Assembly: GCA_017418645.1 (NCBI GenBank)
Contig: JAFOND010000228.1
Location: forward strand, 1 to 32,296
DNA: 32,296 bases
Direction of reading: 5' to 3'
DNA from: Lachnospiraceae bacterium
Lineage (GTDB): Bacteria > Bacillota > Clostridia > Lachnospirales > Lachnospiraceae
Both the position numbers and the translations under genes were made by a program. Positions 8,828-16,279 of this stretch are shown here, piece after piece. Below the pieces are notes generated by a model, which saw nothing but the letters and a program-made list of their open reading frames with translations, did no database searches and was not told the origin of the DNA. The number at the start of each line of letters is the position of its first letter. The first letter of the stretch is position 1.

Positions 8828-11110
8828 TCAGTCTTCATCTTTCAGTTTATCGAAGAATTTCCCCTTCTGTTGGAAGATTCTTGGCATGCCTTCGCGCATC
8901 TCCTTCATGAGGTAGGGATCGTCGGGAGGTCCTACGGGAGGATATCCGGATTCCTTCAGATGCTTTTCATATGCATCAAGCTGCTCCTTTGTAACATGCC
9001 TTAAACCCTTTCTCTTCATGGCGTCCGAAACCGCCTTGGGAGACTGAAAAAACCGCATCTTTGAATCTATTATTGCATTCCCCAGCCAATAACGTCCGTC
9101 CGGCCTCTTTTCCTTATAGATTCCGGCCTTGTTAAAGAATTCCGGATGTTCCAAAAGATAATGCTTTAAGCGCTGGCCATCGCTTTTTACGTTAGTCTTT
9201 TTCTTTGCTTCCGCTATAAACTCCTTTTTCTTTTCCTCCGAAACATATCCCTCGATGATGGCGTCGGCCATAGCCCCGTTGTAATTGTTGAACATCATCA
9301 CCAAAGAAGACGTCATGTTCTCTACCCTCTTTTTTTCATCCGGATCTATATTATAGCGTTTATCCTTATTTTCTTTGTTCACAAAGTCCTTCCACTCGTC
9401 AAACTGTCTATCGCCCAGGTTTACAATTCCGGAAACCATGGCGATGGCGTTTACAAGCTTTGAATTAAGTTGCATGATGAAATCCACGGGATGGATGTGA
9501 TAGATTATATCTCCCATGGCGTTTTCCATCTGTTTTGCCATCTTATAATACACCTCGGAATAACGCATAACCGCATCTTTATACTTTTCCTCGCAGTAGC
9601 GTTTTGCATCGGGATCATTCTTATATTTTTCCAGGTATTCTTTGGACCGGCTTATAACCAAAGCATTTACCAAGTCATAGACCTCATCCGCGCTCATAAA
9701 GTCCCTGAAAATACTAACAAAATTGGAGAAATCTCTGGATAAACCGTTGGCCACCTTAAGATGCCCGTTAAAGGTTGTGGCATCATTGAAAGAAGCATCT
9801 ACGGATTTGGGTATATTGTCTGTGAGATTCTTATAAAGCTTGTCAAAGCCTTCCCTTTCCTTACCCATTTCCATACCGACTTTCATTTCTCCAGTATGAC
9901 TGAAGAACTTGGCAAGATGCTTGTCATTATTCTCGGTTGGGATATTGTCGAGTCTTATCTTCATGTACTCCGGAGGCACATAGGCGCTTTCCCTTTCAAG
10001 GTTTTTGATTTCATCCTCTATACCGGCATCCACCTTCGACTTGTCCTTCTCGTCCAGTATCTTATCCCACTTGTTCTGGTATTCCTTCGTCTCCATAAGA
10101 ACGGCGGAAAGCTCCGGCATATCGGAATTGTTACCTTTTGCGATATTAAGTCGCTTCGACAGAATAAACGAAGCCCGGAGAAGCTTTTTTATATGGGCAG
10201 TAGCGAAATCATCATCCTGATTGATCTCCAGAGGCAGCTCACTGTTTTTATGCGAAGCATAAGTGGGATCCTGTATTATGCACTTTCTGATACGGTAGTA
10301 ATTCGTAACATCCGTAAGACTGCTTAATTTCTTTTTTATCTCGTCATGCAGGGATCCCATATCGGAAACATACTCGGGATTGGCGTCCAAAAGTTTCTTA
10401 TATGACTTCACCTTGTTCGTCAGGCACTCAAGAGTCATACCGTTTTTTATAACGGCATCATCCGACGAAAGATCCAATTTTCCGATATCAAAAGAAAGAA
10501 TGCTCTCCGTCATCTTATCAAGCACCGCCCTTTTCCCATCAATGCTTTCGCTGTAGGAATTAACCGCTGCTTCCATGTTGTCACCGAACTCCGCATAAAA
10601 AGCGGAAATGTCCATGACCGTGTGAAAATCTAGTTTCTTTTTGCTGTCCATGGAAATCTTCTGCTCCGCTTTTCGGATATAATCCCTGTTCTGAAACTCG
10701 ACGGACGTAAGCTTTGTCTTATTCTCCTGCTTCTTTTCCACCTGCATTTCATCCGGCTTTTGGATCGGCACGCTTTCCACTTCCGTTTTGAAATAGCCCT
10801 TTTTCTTTTCGACCAGTTGGTATCTTTGGATATGGGCTTCCTTCATCTCCGAAAGATCCGGCACTTTTGGCATACGCATATCGTCAAGGGAAAAAGCTGT
10901 CATGCTTTCCTTTTCATCCAGGAGCCTGTAACGGAAAGCGGAAGACTCCGCTTCCAGCTTTTTGCTTTTAACCTCAACCTCAAGTCTCTTTTGCTCTTCC
11001 AAATCCTGGGAAGCATCCCTCATTTTTTGGAAGTATTCGGCCTTATCTGCCTTTTCTCCCCATTCCTGAATATAATACTCTTTGGTTTTGTTTTTAAAGA
11101 GATCGCCCAT
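8828..11110 (-). CDS. Large helical cytoplasmic protein of unknown function (760 aa)
   Basis: I do not recognise a family. The 760 residues have no signal peptide and no membrane segment and are very rich in Lys, Glu, Asp and Met. Residues about 20-60 look like a coiled coil (heptad-like DLEEQKRLEVEVKSKKLEAE). Residues about 75-150 look like a charged linker. The long middle part is predicted helical with repeated Tyr-containing amphipathic segments (MRYSEVYYKMAKQMENAMGD). A Pro-rich turn (PPVGPPDDP, about 724-732) precedes a basic and acidic tail. No nucleotide-binding or metal-binding motif stands out. The ATG is preceded by GGGGGAT. It sits 12 bases after the GNAT gene and 22 bases before the response regulator. 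It could be a scaffold, a secreted substrate of a signal-less export system, or a modification target of the GNAT enzymes; all three are guesses. Confidence 0.85.
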   Translation of the reverse strand: MGDLFKNKTKEYYIQEWGEKADKAEYFQKMRDASQDLEEQKRLEVEVKSKKLEAESSAFRYRLLDEKESMTAFSLDDMRMPKVPDLSEMKEAHIQRYQLVEKKKGYFKTEVESVPIQKPDEMQVEKKQENKTKLTSVEFQNRDYIRKAEQKISMDSKKKLDFHTVMDISAFYAEFGDNMEAAVNSYSESIDGKRAVLDKMTESILSFDIGKLDLSSDDAVIKNGMTLECLTNKVKSYKKLLDANPEYVSDMGSLHDEIKKKLSSLTDVTNYYRIRKCIIQDPTYASHKNSELPLEINQDDDFATAHIKKLLRASFILSKRLNIAKGNNSDMPELSAVLMETKEYQNKWDKILDEKDKSKVDAGIEDEIKNLERESAYVPPEYMKIRLDNIPTENNDKHLAKFFSHTGEMKVGMEMGKEREGFDKLYKNLTDNIPKSVDASFNDATTFNGHLKVANGLSRDFSNFVSIFRDFMSADEVYDLVNALVISRSKEYLEKYKNDPDAKRYCEEKYKDAVMRYSEVYYKMAKQMENAMGDIIYHIHPVDFIMQLNSKLVNAIAMVSGIVNLGDRQFDEWKDFVNKENKDKRYNIDPDEKKRVENMTSSLVMMFNNYNGAMADAIIEGYVSEEKKKEFIAEAKKKTNVKSDGQRLKHYLLEHPEFFNKAGIYKEKRPDGRYWLGNAIIDSKMRFFQSPKAVSDAMKRKGLRHVTKEQLDAYEKHLKESGYPPVGPPDDPYLMKEMREGMPRIFQQKGKFFDKLKDED

Positions 11111-11122
11111 ATCTATCCCCCA

Positions 11123-11968
11123 TCATATATACTTTTCCATCCACACCAGTTCCATAACGCGCTTCGGCCTGAGCTCCAGTTTTTTTGCAATATTCAAAAC
11201 AGATCGGTTTACCCCGTGGAAAAACATTTTCTTTCCGGCGGTCACTTCATCCAAAACCCTGTTGGAAGCTGCCTCCAAAAGATCAAACATCACTTCCCCG
11301 AGGCCGGTATTCAGTACACAGATATAATCCAGCACATAGTCCCCGTCAAGGGGCTTAAAGAGTATGGCGCCCGTAGGCTCGCCCTTATTATCAAAAGCCA
11401 TAAAGCTTATATCGGGATCAAAGCGTTCCATGGGTCCGGGATCCATAAAAAGGTCCCCGCCACGTTTTGACTGTTTCTTTTTTTCCGCAAGTATATATCT
11501 TAGTTTATCGTAGTCACCGGCAGATACCTCCCCCAGGGCCACTGTCCTCACATCCGGCATGCCCTCGGTGAATTCCGCGATCTTCTCCGCAGTATCCGCC
11601 ATATTCAGTTCATACAGCCCGCTTTCGTCCATAACTTCATAACCGAGAGACGTAAAAAATCCGGCAAGATCATCATCCTCATCCCTGACAAAGCTTGCCA
11701 CAATCCTGTCCATGCCCATGGCAGAAGATGTCTCATTCAAAAACTCTGCAAGCGCCCGTCCAACGCCGGTCCGACGATATTTCTCCGGTACGAAGACATA
11801 CCTTATAACAAGATCATTAAGACCTGTCGGCTCCGCCAGCAGGATGCCTGTCATAACCCCATCCGACTTTGCGCCCAACAACATAAGTCCCGTGGAAAAC
11901 ATATCCTCCGGGATAACCTCTCTGTATTTTTCAAGTTCTTTTCCGATAACAAAAAATGTCTCTGTCAT
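11123..11968 (-). CDS. Tandem GNAT-fold N-acetyltransferase
   Basis: This is a predicted acyl-CoA-dependent acetyltransferase of unknown acceptor. In the N-terminal half, VIRYVFVPEKY is followed by the acetyl-CoA pyrophosphate loop RRTGVGRA (65-72), then a helix and the FFTSLGYEV end strand of a GNAT domain. The C-terminal half (about 150-281) has a second GNAT-like pattern (DISFMAFDNKGEPTGAILF, DYVLDYICVLN, then VNRSVLNIAKKL and ELRPKRVMEL) but lacks the R/Q-x-x-G-x-G loop, so only the first half is likely to bind the cofactor. The neighbouring gene at 11986-12825 has the same two-part layout and similar C-terminal phrasing, which suggests an old duplication. AAAGGCAGG precedes the start, and the downstream gap is 12 bases. 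Confidence 0.82.
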   Translation of the reverse strand: MTETFFVIGKELEKYREVIPEDMFSTGLMLLGAKSDGVMTGILLAEPTGLNDLVIRYVFVPEKYRRTGVGRALAEFLNETSSAMGMDRIVASFVRDEDDDLAGFFTSLGYEVMDESGLYELNMADTAEKIAEFTEGMPDVRTVALGEVSAGDYDKLRYILAEKKKQSKRGGDLFMDPGPMERFDPDISFMAFDNKGEPTGAILFKPLDGDYVLDYICVLNTGLGEVMFDLLEAASNRVLDEVTAGKKMFFHGVNRSVLNIAKKLELRPKRVMELVWMEKYI

Positions 11969-11985
11969 ATCAGCCTGCCTTTCTG

Positions 11986-12825
11986 CTACTTTTTAATTCC
12001 TCTGAGCACCCGTTCTCCTTTTTTCCCGGGGAAAAGTTTTGCCGCCAATGCCGCTGTTGCCTTGTTGTGGCGCCTAATCTTTATCCGTGTTTCGGAGGAA
12101 TACAGCGCCAGGGCTGCGGCCATGGCAAAACCCGTCATCTGAGCAACGTTAAGAACATAGTCCGGACCGTATGCAAAGAGCATCTGTACTTCCAGAATGC
12201 TATCCTTATCCTTATGTACAAGCAGAAAACCGTTGGGCTTTCCGTCGGTCTCCACATAGCAGGAGATTTCCGGCTCATACCAGCTTATGGGCAAATGGGA
12301 TACATCCGGCAAAAGTCCGCCCGTGCATCCGCGAAACATACAGTTTGTTATACCCTTTCTGAAAGAACGTACCATAAGGTTTGAAACCGGCATGATATAT
12401 TCCGGCATTTTCCTTTTTGCAATGGGATGTCTCTCAAGTTCTCTCACCGTAACGGTGATAGTCTGTCCTTCCGCTTCTTCCACGGAAAAGCCGGCAGCTT
12501 CAAAAGCCGAAGAATAAGCTGAGACCGTTTCATAGGGAAATTCGAAATACGTGCTTACCACCTTTGCATTTGAAACTCTGGTGTTATAAACCTCGAGCAT
12601 TTCCGCGGCAGCCGTGTTATCCGTGCAGTAAAACCCTTTGATCTCGCTTTTGGTATCGGCTTCCTCGTCTGCATCTATCAGCTGCCAGAGCATATAGGAA
12701 AGGACATTACCTCCCTCTTCAACACAGATGGCATCATAATATTCTCTGCCGACAGAGTCCGCAAAACTCCCCAGGAGACTGCCGTACCGTCCGATATTAT
12801 CTTCAGTGATATCTATAACAGCCAT
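11986..12825 (-). CDS. Degenerate tandem GNAT-like protein
   Basis: The 279-residue protein parallels the neighbouring GNAT in length and in two-half layout. The N-terminal half has a GNAT-like alternation (VLSYMLWQLID, then EIKGFYC, VVSTYFEFPYE, and FEAAGFSVEEAEGQ as the end strands), but no acetyl-CoA pyrophosphate loop is visible. The C-terminal half (about 165-279: ISCYVETDGKPNGFLLVHKDKD, then LEVQMLFAYGPDYVLNVAQMT, then RRHNKATAALAAKLFP) lines up by eye with the C-terminal half of the neighbour (GEPTGAILF, DYVLDYICVLN, NRSVLNIAKKL). It may therefore be a non-catalytic partner or regulatory paralogue. Fold assignment is inference; the gene itself is secure. AGGAGAT precedes the start and the gap from the upstream gene is 3 bases. 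Confidence 0.7.
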   Translation of the reverse strand: MAVIDITEDNIGRYGSLLGSFADSVGREYYDAICVEEGGNVLSYMLWQLIDADEEADTKSEIKGFYCTDNTAAAEMLEVYNTRVSNAKVVSTYFEFPYETVSAYSSAFEAAGFSVEEAEGQTITVTVRELERHPIAKRKMPEYIMPVSNLMVRSFRKGITNCMFRGCTGGLLPDVSHLPISWYEPEISCYVETDGKPNGFLLVHKDKDSILEVQMLFAYGPDYVLNVAQMTGFAMAAALALYSSETRIKIRRHNKATAALAAKLFPGKKGERVLRGIKK

Positions 12826-12828
12826 ATA

Positions 12829-13887
12829 TTATCTCCTGTCCGTCTCTTCCATGAGCCTGTTCAAAAACTCCACTCCACTCTCATTTTCATTTCTTACGAT
12901 CAACTCGTTCTCAAGACTTATGGGACCATCCTTATACTTCTCCGTATCTTCGCTTATATCCGTGATCAGCATGTCGGTTATCCTTGATCTGCCGTGCTCA
13001 TTTACGAAAAGATAGCTTCCGTCGTGGATTTTCAAAAGCTCGCTGTCATCCGGGATCCACTCCAAGAGTATCTCTTCAAAAGCTTCCCTGTTTCCTTCGG
13101 CTTTGAAATATATCGCCCCGCGGGGATCATATTCACCGTTTTTCGTATGCTCGATAAGCCTTTCAAAATACTCTTTATGGAAGTAACCCTTTTCCTCGTT
13201 TTTGTAGCAGGCCTCCTCCATGAAGGAAAAATGCAAAAATACGAGTCCGATGGCAAGTCCCAATGCGAATGCGGAATACGGTGTGGTGTTGGAAACCAGC
13301 GCTCCGACCAGAACGGGGATTCCCATGGGCACAAAGTTTGTATAGTGCATGGATCCGTTGTTCTTTTTGTATCTTATAATCATTACAATGGAAACGATAA
13401 GGAACGCATATTCAAATGCGATATAGACAAAATACGGGCCCGTGAAATCATATATCTCGTCCGGATCAAGCTCTATCATAAACTGGAAAAAGCAGTTAAG
13501 GAACAGGACCACCGCCAGTACGAAAAAGGGTATGGCTAGCATTTTGTAATGCCTTAACACATGGTCCTCGCTCTGATAGAGCATAAAATCTACATATAAT
13601 AGCCATGTATAAATGAGCACAAGGGTCACAAATTCCACAACCGTCACCGCGGTCATGGCGAGTACACCGTTCACTTGCCCAAGATCACCGCTCCTTATTA
13701 TCATATAGATAATATCGAAAACCGCATAGACGACCGATAACTGGGTAAGTTTGGAGAAAAGTTTTTCTCCGAACCCCGCTCTTTTTCTGAGCCGGTTTGT
13801 AAGAAGTAAAAGCCCCAGCAAAAGAATTATTGCGGAGACATCGGCATATATTGAGGTCTTTGTAAGATCAGAAAGTGGTATTATCAT
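12829..13887 (-). CDS. 7TM membrane protein with degenerate GGDEF-like domain
   Basis: About seven hydrophobic segments fill residues 1-225, followed by a soluble tail of about 130 residues. The tail resembles a shortened, dead GGDEF domain. NEEKGYFHKEYFERLI stands where D-x-L-T-G-x-x-N-R normally lies, IYFKAEGNREAFEEILLEW matches the following strand and helix, and KIHDGSYLFV sits in place of R-x-GGDEF. The metal-binding and catalytic residues are absent, so it is unlikely to make c-di-GMP. It might sense a nucleotide or dimerise. The membrane half is paralogous to the gene at 13884-14582 (ADVSAIILLLGLLLLTNRL against VDVAALFLIFGIMIYTGRF). The start overlaps the upstream stop by 4 bases and is preceded by GGGGAGGAAC. 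The domain call is by eye. Confidence 0.75.
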   Translation of the reverse strand: MIIPLSDLTKTSIYADVSAIILLLGLLLLTNRLRKRAGFGEKLFSKLTQLSVVYAVFDIIYMIIRSGDLGQVNGVLAMTAVTVVEFVTLVLIYTWLLYVDFMLYQSEDHVLRHYKMLAIPFFVLAVVLFLNCFFQFMIELDPDEIYDFTGPYFVYIAFEYAFLIVSIVMIIRYKKNNGSMHYTNFVPMGIPVLVGALVSNTTPYSAFALGLAIGLVFLHFSFMEEACYKNEEKGYFHKEYFERLIEHTKNGEYDPRGAIYFKAEGNREAFEEILLEWIPDDSELLKIHDGSYLFVNEHGRSRITDMLITDISEDTEKYKDGPISLENELIVRNENESGVEFLNRLMEETDRR

Positions 13888-14582
13888 TTTTGTTCCTCCC
13901 CGAAAAACTCTTCATTCATGGCTGTCATATGGCAATATGCCAGTGTCATGGCAAGTCCTATGGGAGTTACTCCGACCCCGCCCAAAACATAAGGTATGAC
14001 ATAGCACAGCACGATGGGAACAATATAGGCTATGAAAAATCCGCCTTCCATACCGCCGACCCTTTTTCTCTTCGAGAAAAGGAAACCGAAGGACGCGATA
14101 AAATAGAATGTCATAACAATGATGGGAACAACATAAAGCGGTCCCCTGTGATAGATATCCGCCTCATCGACGGAAAAGAAAAATCCGAAGAACAGATTCA
14201 ATACATAAAGTATCTCTGTGATCACCATTGGTGCCAGAATCTGCTTTATCCTGGACTTGATATAATCCATATCCCGATAAAGCCTGAAATCCAAAAATAC
14301 GATCCATATTGAGGAGATCAAAAGGAGTGCCATGAAAAATACCGTGGTGCAGGTAAGCTGAACGAACCGTGCAGCCGGAAACGTATCGGACATGGAAAGG
14401 TTTGACGGAATGTCAAAGAATGCGCAGACCGCGGCAATCCAAAGCATCAGGCGAAACAGTTTATCGTCCAGCCTTCCGCGCTTAACAAACCTGCCGGTAT
14501 AGATCATTATACCGAAAATCAAAAACAGCGCTGCAACGTCCACAAAAACCGTTGTGTAATAACGGTCTGTCATTTCAATCAT
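13884..14582 (-). CDS. Stand-alone 7TM membrane protein, paralogue of the next gene
   Basis: The 232 residues form about seven membrane segments with short loops and a brief cytoplasmic C-terminus (NEEFFGEEQK). Sequence landmarks are shared with the membrane half of the next gene: an opening V-D-V/A-D-V segment, KLF...FDI around residues 41-60, a W-x-x-x-x-D-F-x-L-Y-x segment near 96-105, and GLA...CH/LHFS near the end. It stops where the paralogue's cytoplasmic domain would begin, so it could be a partner subunit of it. No catalytic motif is visible. GGGGGAG lies about 7 bases before the ATG. It is the first gene of the seven-gene run down to the histidine kinase, and a candidate promoter is at 14620-14648. 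Confidence 0.78.
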   Translation of the reverse strand: MIEMTDRYYTTVFVDVAALFLIFGIMIYTGRFVKRGRLDDKLFRLMLWIAAVCAFFDIPSNLSMSDTFPAARFVQLTCTTVFFMALLLISSIWIVFLDFRLYRDMDYIKSRIKQILAPMVITEILYVLNLFFGFFFSVDEADIYHRGPLYVVPIIVMTFYFIASFGFLFSKRKRVGGMEGGFFIAYIVPIVLCYVIPYVLGGVGVTPIGLAMTLAYCHMTAMNEEFFGEEQK

Positions 14583-14619
14583 ATTACTTCTCCCCCGTAA
14601 AAAACCATAACCCTATGTT

Positions 14620-14648
14620 ATTTTACTAAAAAACGGGAGGAAAGTCTA
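14620..14648 (-). promoter_or_regulatory. Candidate promoter of the 7TM-GNAT-regulator operon
   Basis: On the minus strand a -35 box TAGACT (14643-14648, four of six) is followed by a 17-base spacer and a -10 box TAAAAT (14620-14625, five of six). It lies immediately after the stop codon of the diguanylate cyclase. CTCCCG within the spacer is complementary to the CGGGGGAG ribosome binding site downstream, so it could hide that site only in read-through transcripts. Confidence 0.55.
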
Positions 14649-16136
14649 TTACTTCCTTCGTGTAATGCCACGCGCTTCGTAATACTTTTCCTTCTGCTCA
14701 TACATATCGGCATCGGCCAGATGTTCCAGATCATCTATGGATTTACCGGGATACCGTCCCGCTGCCGCAAATCCTATGGACATGGACAGTTCCTTAACAT
14801 ATACCCCACGCCACTCGGTTGCCTTTTCTATCATTCTCTCACGCATAGCCTCCGGATTGTCGGAATGTAAGATTGCCATAAACTCATCTCCGCCTGTACG
14901 GTACGCCTTGCCACTATGTCCGACCGCAAGGGACAGACAGTCTGCGGCTCCCTTTATCAACTCGTCTCCGGCAGCATGTCCCATGGTATCGTTTACGGTC
15001 TTAAGTCCGTTAACATCTATTGAAAAGAGAACAAATCCGGGGTCCAGCTCTTTTTTTCTGTGTTCCGCCAGATCCTCCTCATAGCACCTGCGGTTATACA
15101 GTCTCGTCAGTTCATCGGTCATGGAGATACGTATCAGATGTTCCTCCCGCCTCTTTTCATCGTCAATGCTTCGCGTAGTAAAGATCACAACATTGGGAAT
15201 CCCGTCTATCGTAGAATCAACCGGAATATACTGAGCCCGGAACCAGCCTTTTACGACATCGATAAAATCCGAGGAAATAAGCTTTTTGCCGGCAAGGCGG
15301 GAACGCACCGTCGTTATATCCGTATAGGCCCTGAACTCGTCCCTTTGATCGGCAACAATGCTCTCCGTCAGCTTTTTTGCCATTCTTGTCTGTTTTTTGT
15401 TTACCATATCGATGTCTTTTTCAATCAGCTCTTCCTCACGAAGGTTCATCTCCGTCCTGTTTACAAAGCTTATCAGGTTAACGTTGTCATAAATCTCCGC
15501 CATGGAGTCGAGAATATCCATCCTCTTCTCCATTTCTTTTTCGACCTTTTCAAGCTGCTCGTACTGTTCAAACTGACTCTTAAAAAAGCCCACGATAAGC
15601 TTCCCGATCATATATCCCGAAGCCGTCATGACAACGGTCTCTATGGTATATCCACCGATCACGTTGGTAAAGAAATCAACGACGTTTCCGAACTGCGTAC
15701 TGGACGCATTTTCATACGTTGCAGTGATCCATGTTGCCCCAAACATCAGTATATAGTTAATGGCAACCGAATAAAAGAATATTCCCTTGCTGCAGAACAA
15801 AATAGACAGCATCGGAACCAAAAACCAGGTTAGTCTGATCGCCACATGGGAATAAGCCATGTACACCAAAAGAAAATCCAGCGCTGTCAGGGCAAAGATG
15901 CCCGTGGCCGCCGAGGTTGGGATCTTTTTTAACATAATAAGATGCGCCGCGGAAAGCAGTATCATCGTCACGGATATCGCTGCACAGGCGCCGTATGTGA
16001 TATTTTTATATATCCCGGCATGCACCCCGATTGCTATGGCAGGTCCGGTTATAACAAAAAACCACATTACCACGTTTAAATATTTGTTTACCTTGATACG
16101 GTTTTTAATGATAAAATCCATGTATTCGCTGTTCAT
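14649..16136 (-). CDS. Membrane diguanylate cyclase (GGDEF protein)
   Basis: Predicted to make c-di-GMP from two GTP. The 495 residues begin with about five or six membrane segments (residues about 18-185) that I cannot assign to a named sensor family. A helical linker with coiled-coil character follows (EQLEKVEKEMEKRMDIL), then a PAS-like or linker region with MNLREEELIEKDID, and then a complete GGDEF domain. That domain has DELTRLYNRR, the Mg-binding Asp in FSIDVNGLKTVNDTMGH, the active-site loop RTGGDEF (GGDEF about 415-419) and LSMSIGFA. No RxxD inhibitory site is visible at the usual spacing before GGDEF, so classical product inhibition may be missing. GGGAGGAG precedes the ATG, and a promoter lies at 16213-16240. 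Its stop is 66 bases before the 7TM gene. Confidence 0.92.
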   Translation of the reverse strand: MNSEYMDFIIKNRIKVNKYLNVVMWFFVITGPAIAIGVHAGIYKNITYGACAAISVTMILLSAAHLIMLKKIPTSAATGIFALTALDFLLVYMAYSHVAIRLTWFLVPMLSILFCSKGIFFYSVAINYILMFGATWITATYENASSTQFGNVVDFFTNVIGGYTIETVVMTASGYMIGKLIVGFFKSQFEQYEQLEKVEKEMEKRMDILDSMAEIYDNVNLISFVNRTEMNLREEELIEKDIDMVNKKQTRMAKKLTESIVADQRDEFRAYTDITTVRSRLAGKKLISSDFIDVVKGWFRAQYIPVDSTIDGIPNVVIFTTRSIDDEKRREEHLIRISMTDELTRLYNRRCYEEDLAEHRKKELDPGFVLFSIDVNGLKTVNDTMGHAAGDELIKGAADCLSLAVGHSGKAYRTGGDEFMAILHSDNPEAMRERMIEKATEWRGVYVKELSMSIGFAAAGRYPGKSIDDLEHLADADMYEQKEKYYEARGITRRK

Positions 16137-16212
16137 TTATAATCTCCTCCCGTTTTATCATCATAGCATATCTTTTCCGTTCATAGCTACGTCCACGCAA
16201 CATGTTATTCCT

Positions 16213-16240
16213 ATTATACACTTTTGCTTTGTTCTGTCGA
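16213..16240 (-). promoter_or_regulatory. Promoter of the diguanylate cyclase gene
   Basis: On the minus strand a -35 box TCGACA (16235-16240, five of six) is followed by a 16-base spacer and a perfect -10 box TATAAT (16213-16218). The predicted leader to the ATG at 16136 is about 70 bases. Confidence 0.7.
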
Positions 16241-16248
16241 GAGTATTC

Positions 16249-16279
16249 AAAAAGAGGGGTACGGTCCCCCCTTTTTTTA
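16249..16279 (-). terminator. Rho-independent terminator of the sigma/beta-propeller operon
   Basis: A G-rich/C-rich hairpin has arms AAAGAGGGG (16251-16259) and CCCCCCTTT (16266-16274), one A-C mismatch and a six-base loop. It is flanked by T runs on both strands. It overlaps the stop codon of the beta-propeller gene and separates it from the diguanylate cyclase promoter. Confidence 0.8.

Noticed and set aside
8828..11110. 760-residue protein as a phage tape-measure or portal protein
   Set aside because: There are no hydrophobic segments of the tape-measure type, no phage neighbours and no integrase or attachment repeats.
9470..11470. Long open frames on the plus strand opposite the 760-residue gene and the GNAT gene
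   Set aside because: They lack ribosome binding sites and recognisable domains and lie wholly opposite well-supported minus-strand genes, so they look like antisense shadows.
11123..12825. GNAT pair as a GNAT/RHH-type toxin-antitoxin system
   Set aside because: Both proteins are about 280 residues with tandem folds, and no small DNA-binding antitoxin gene lies next to them.
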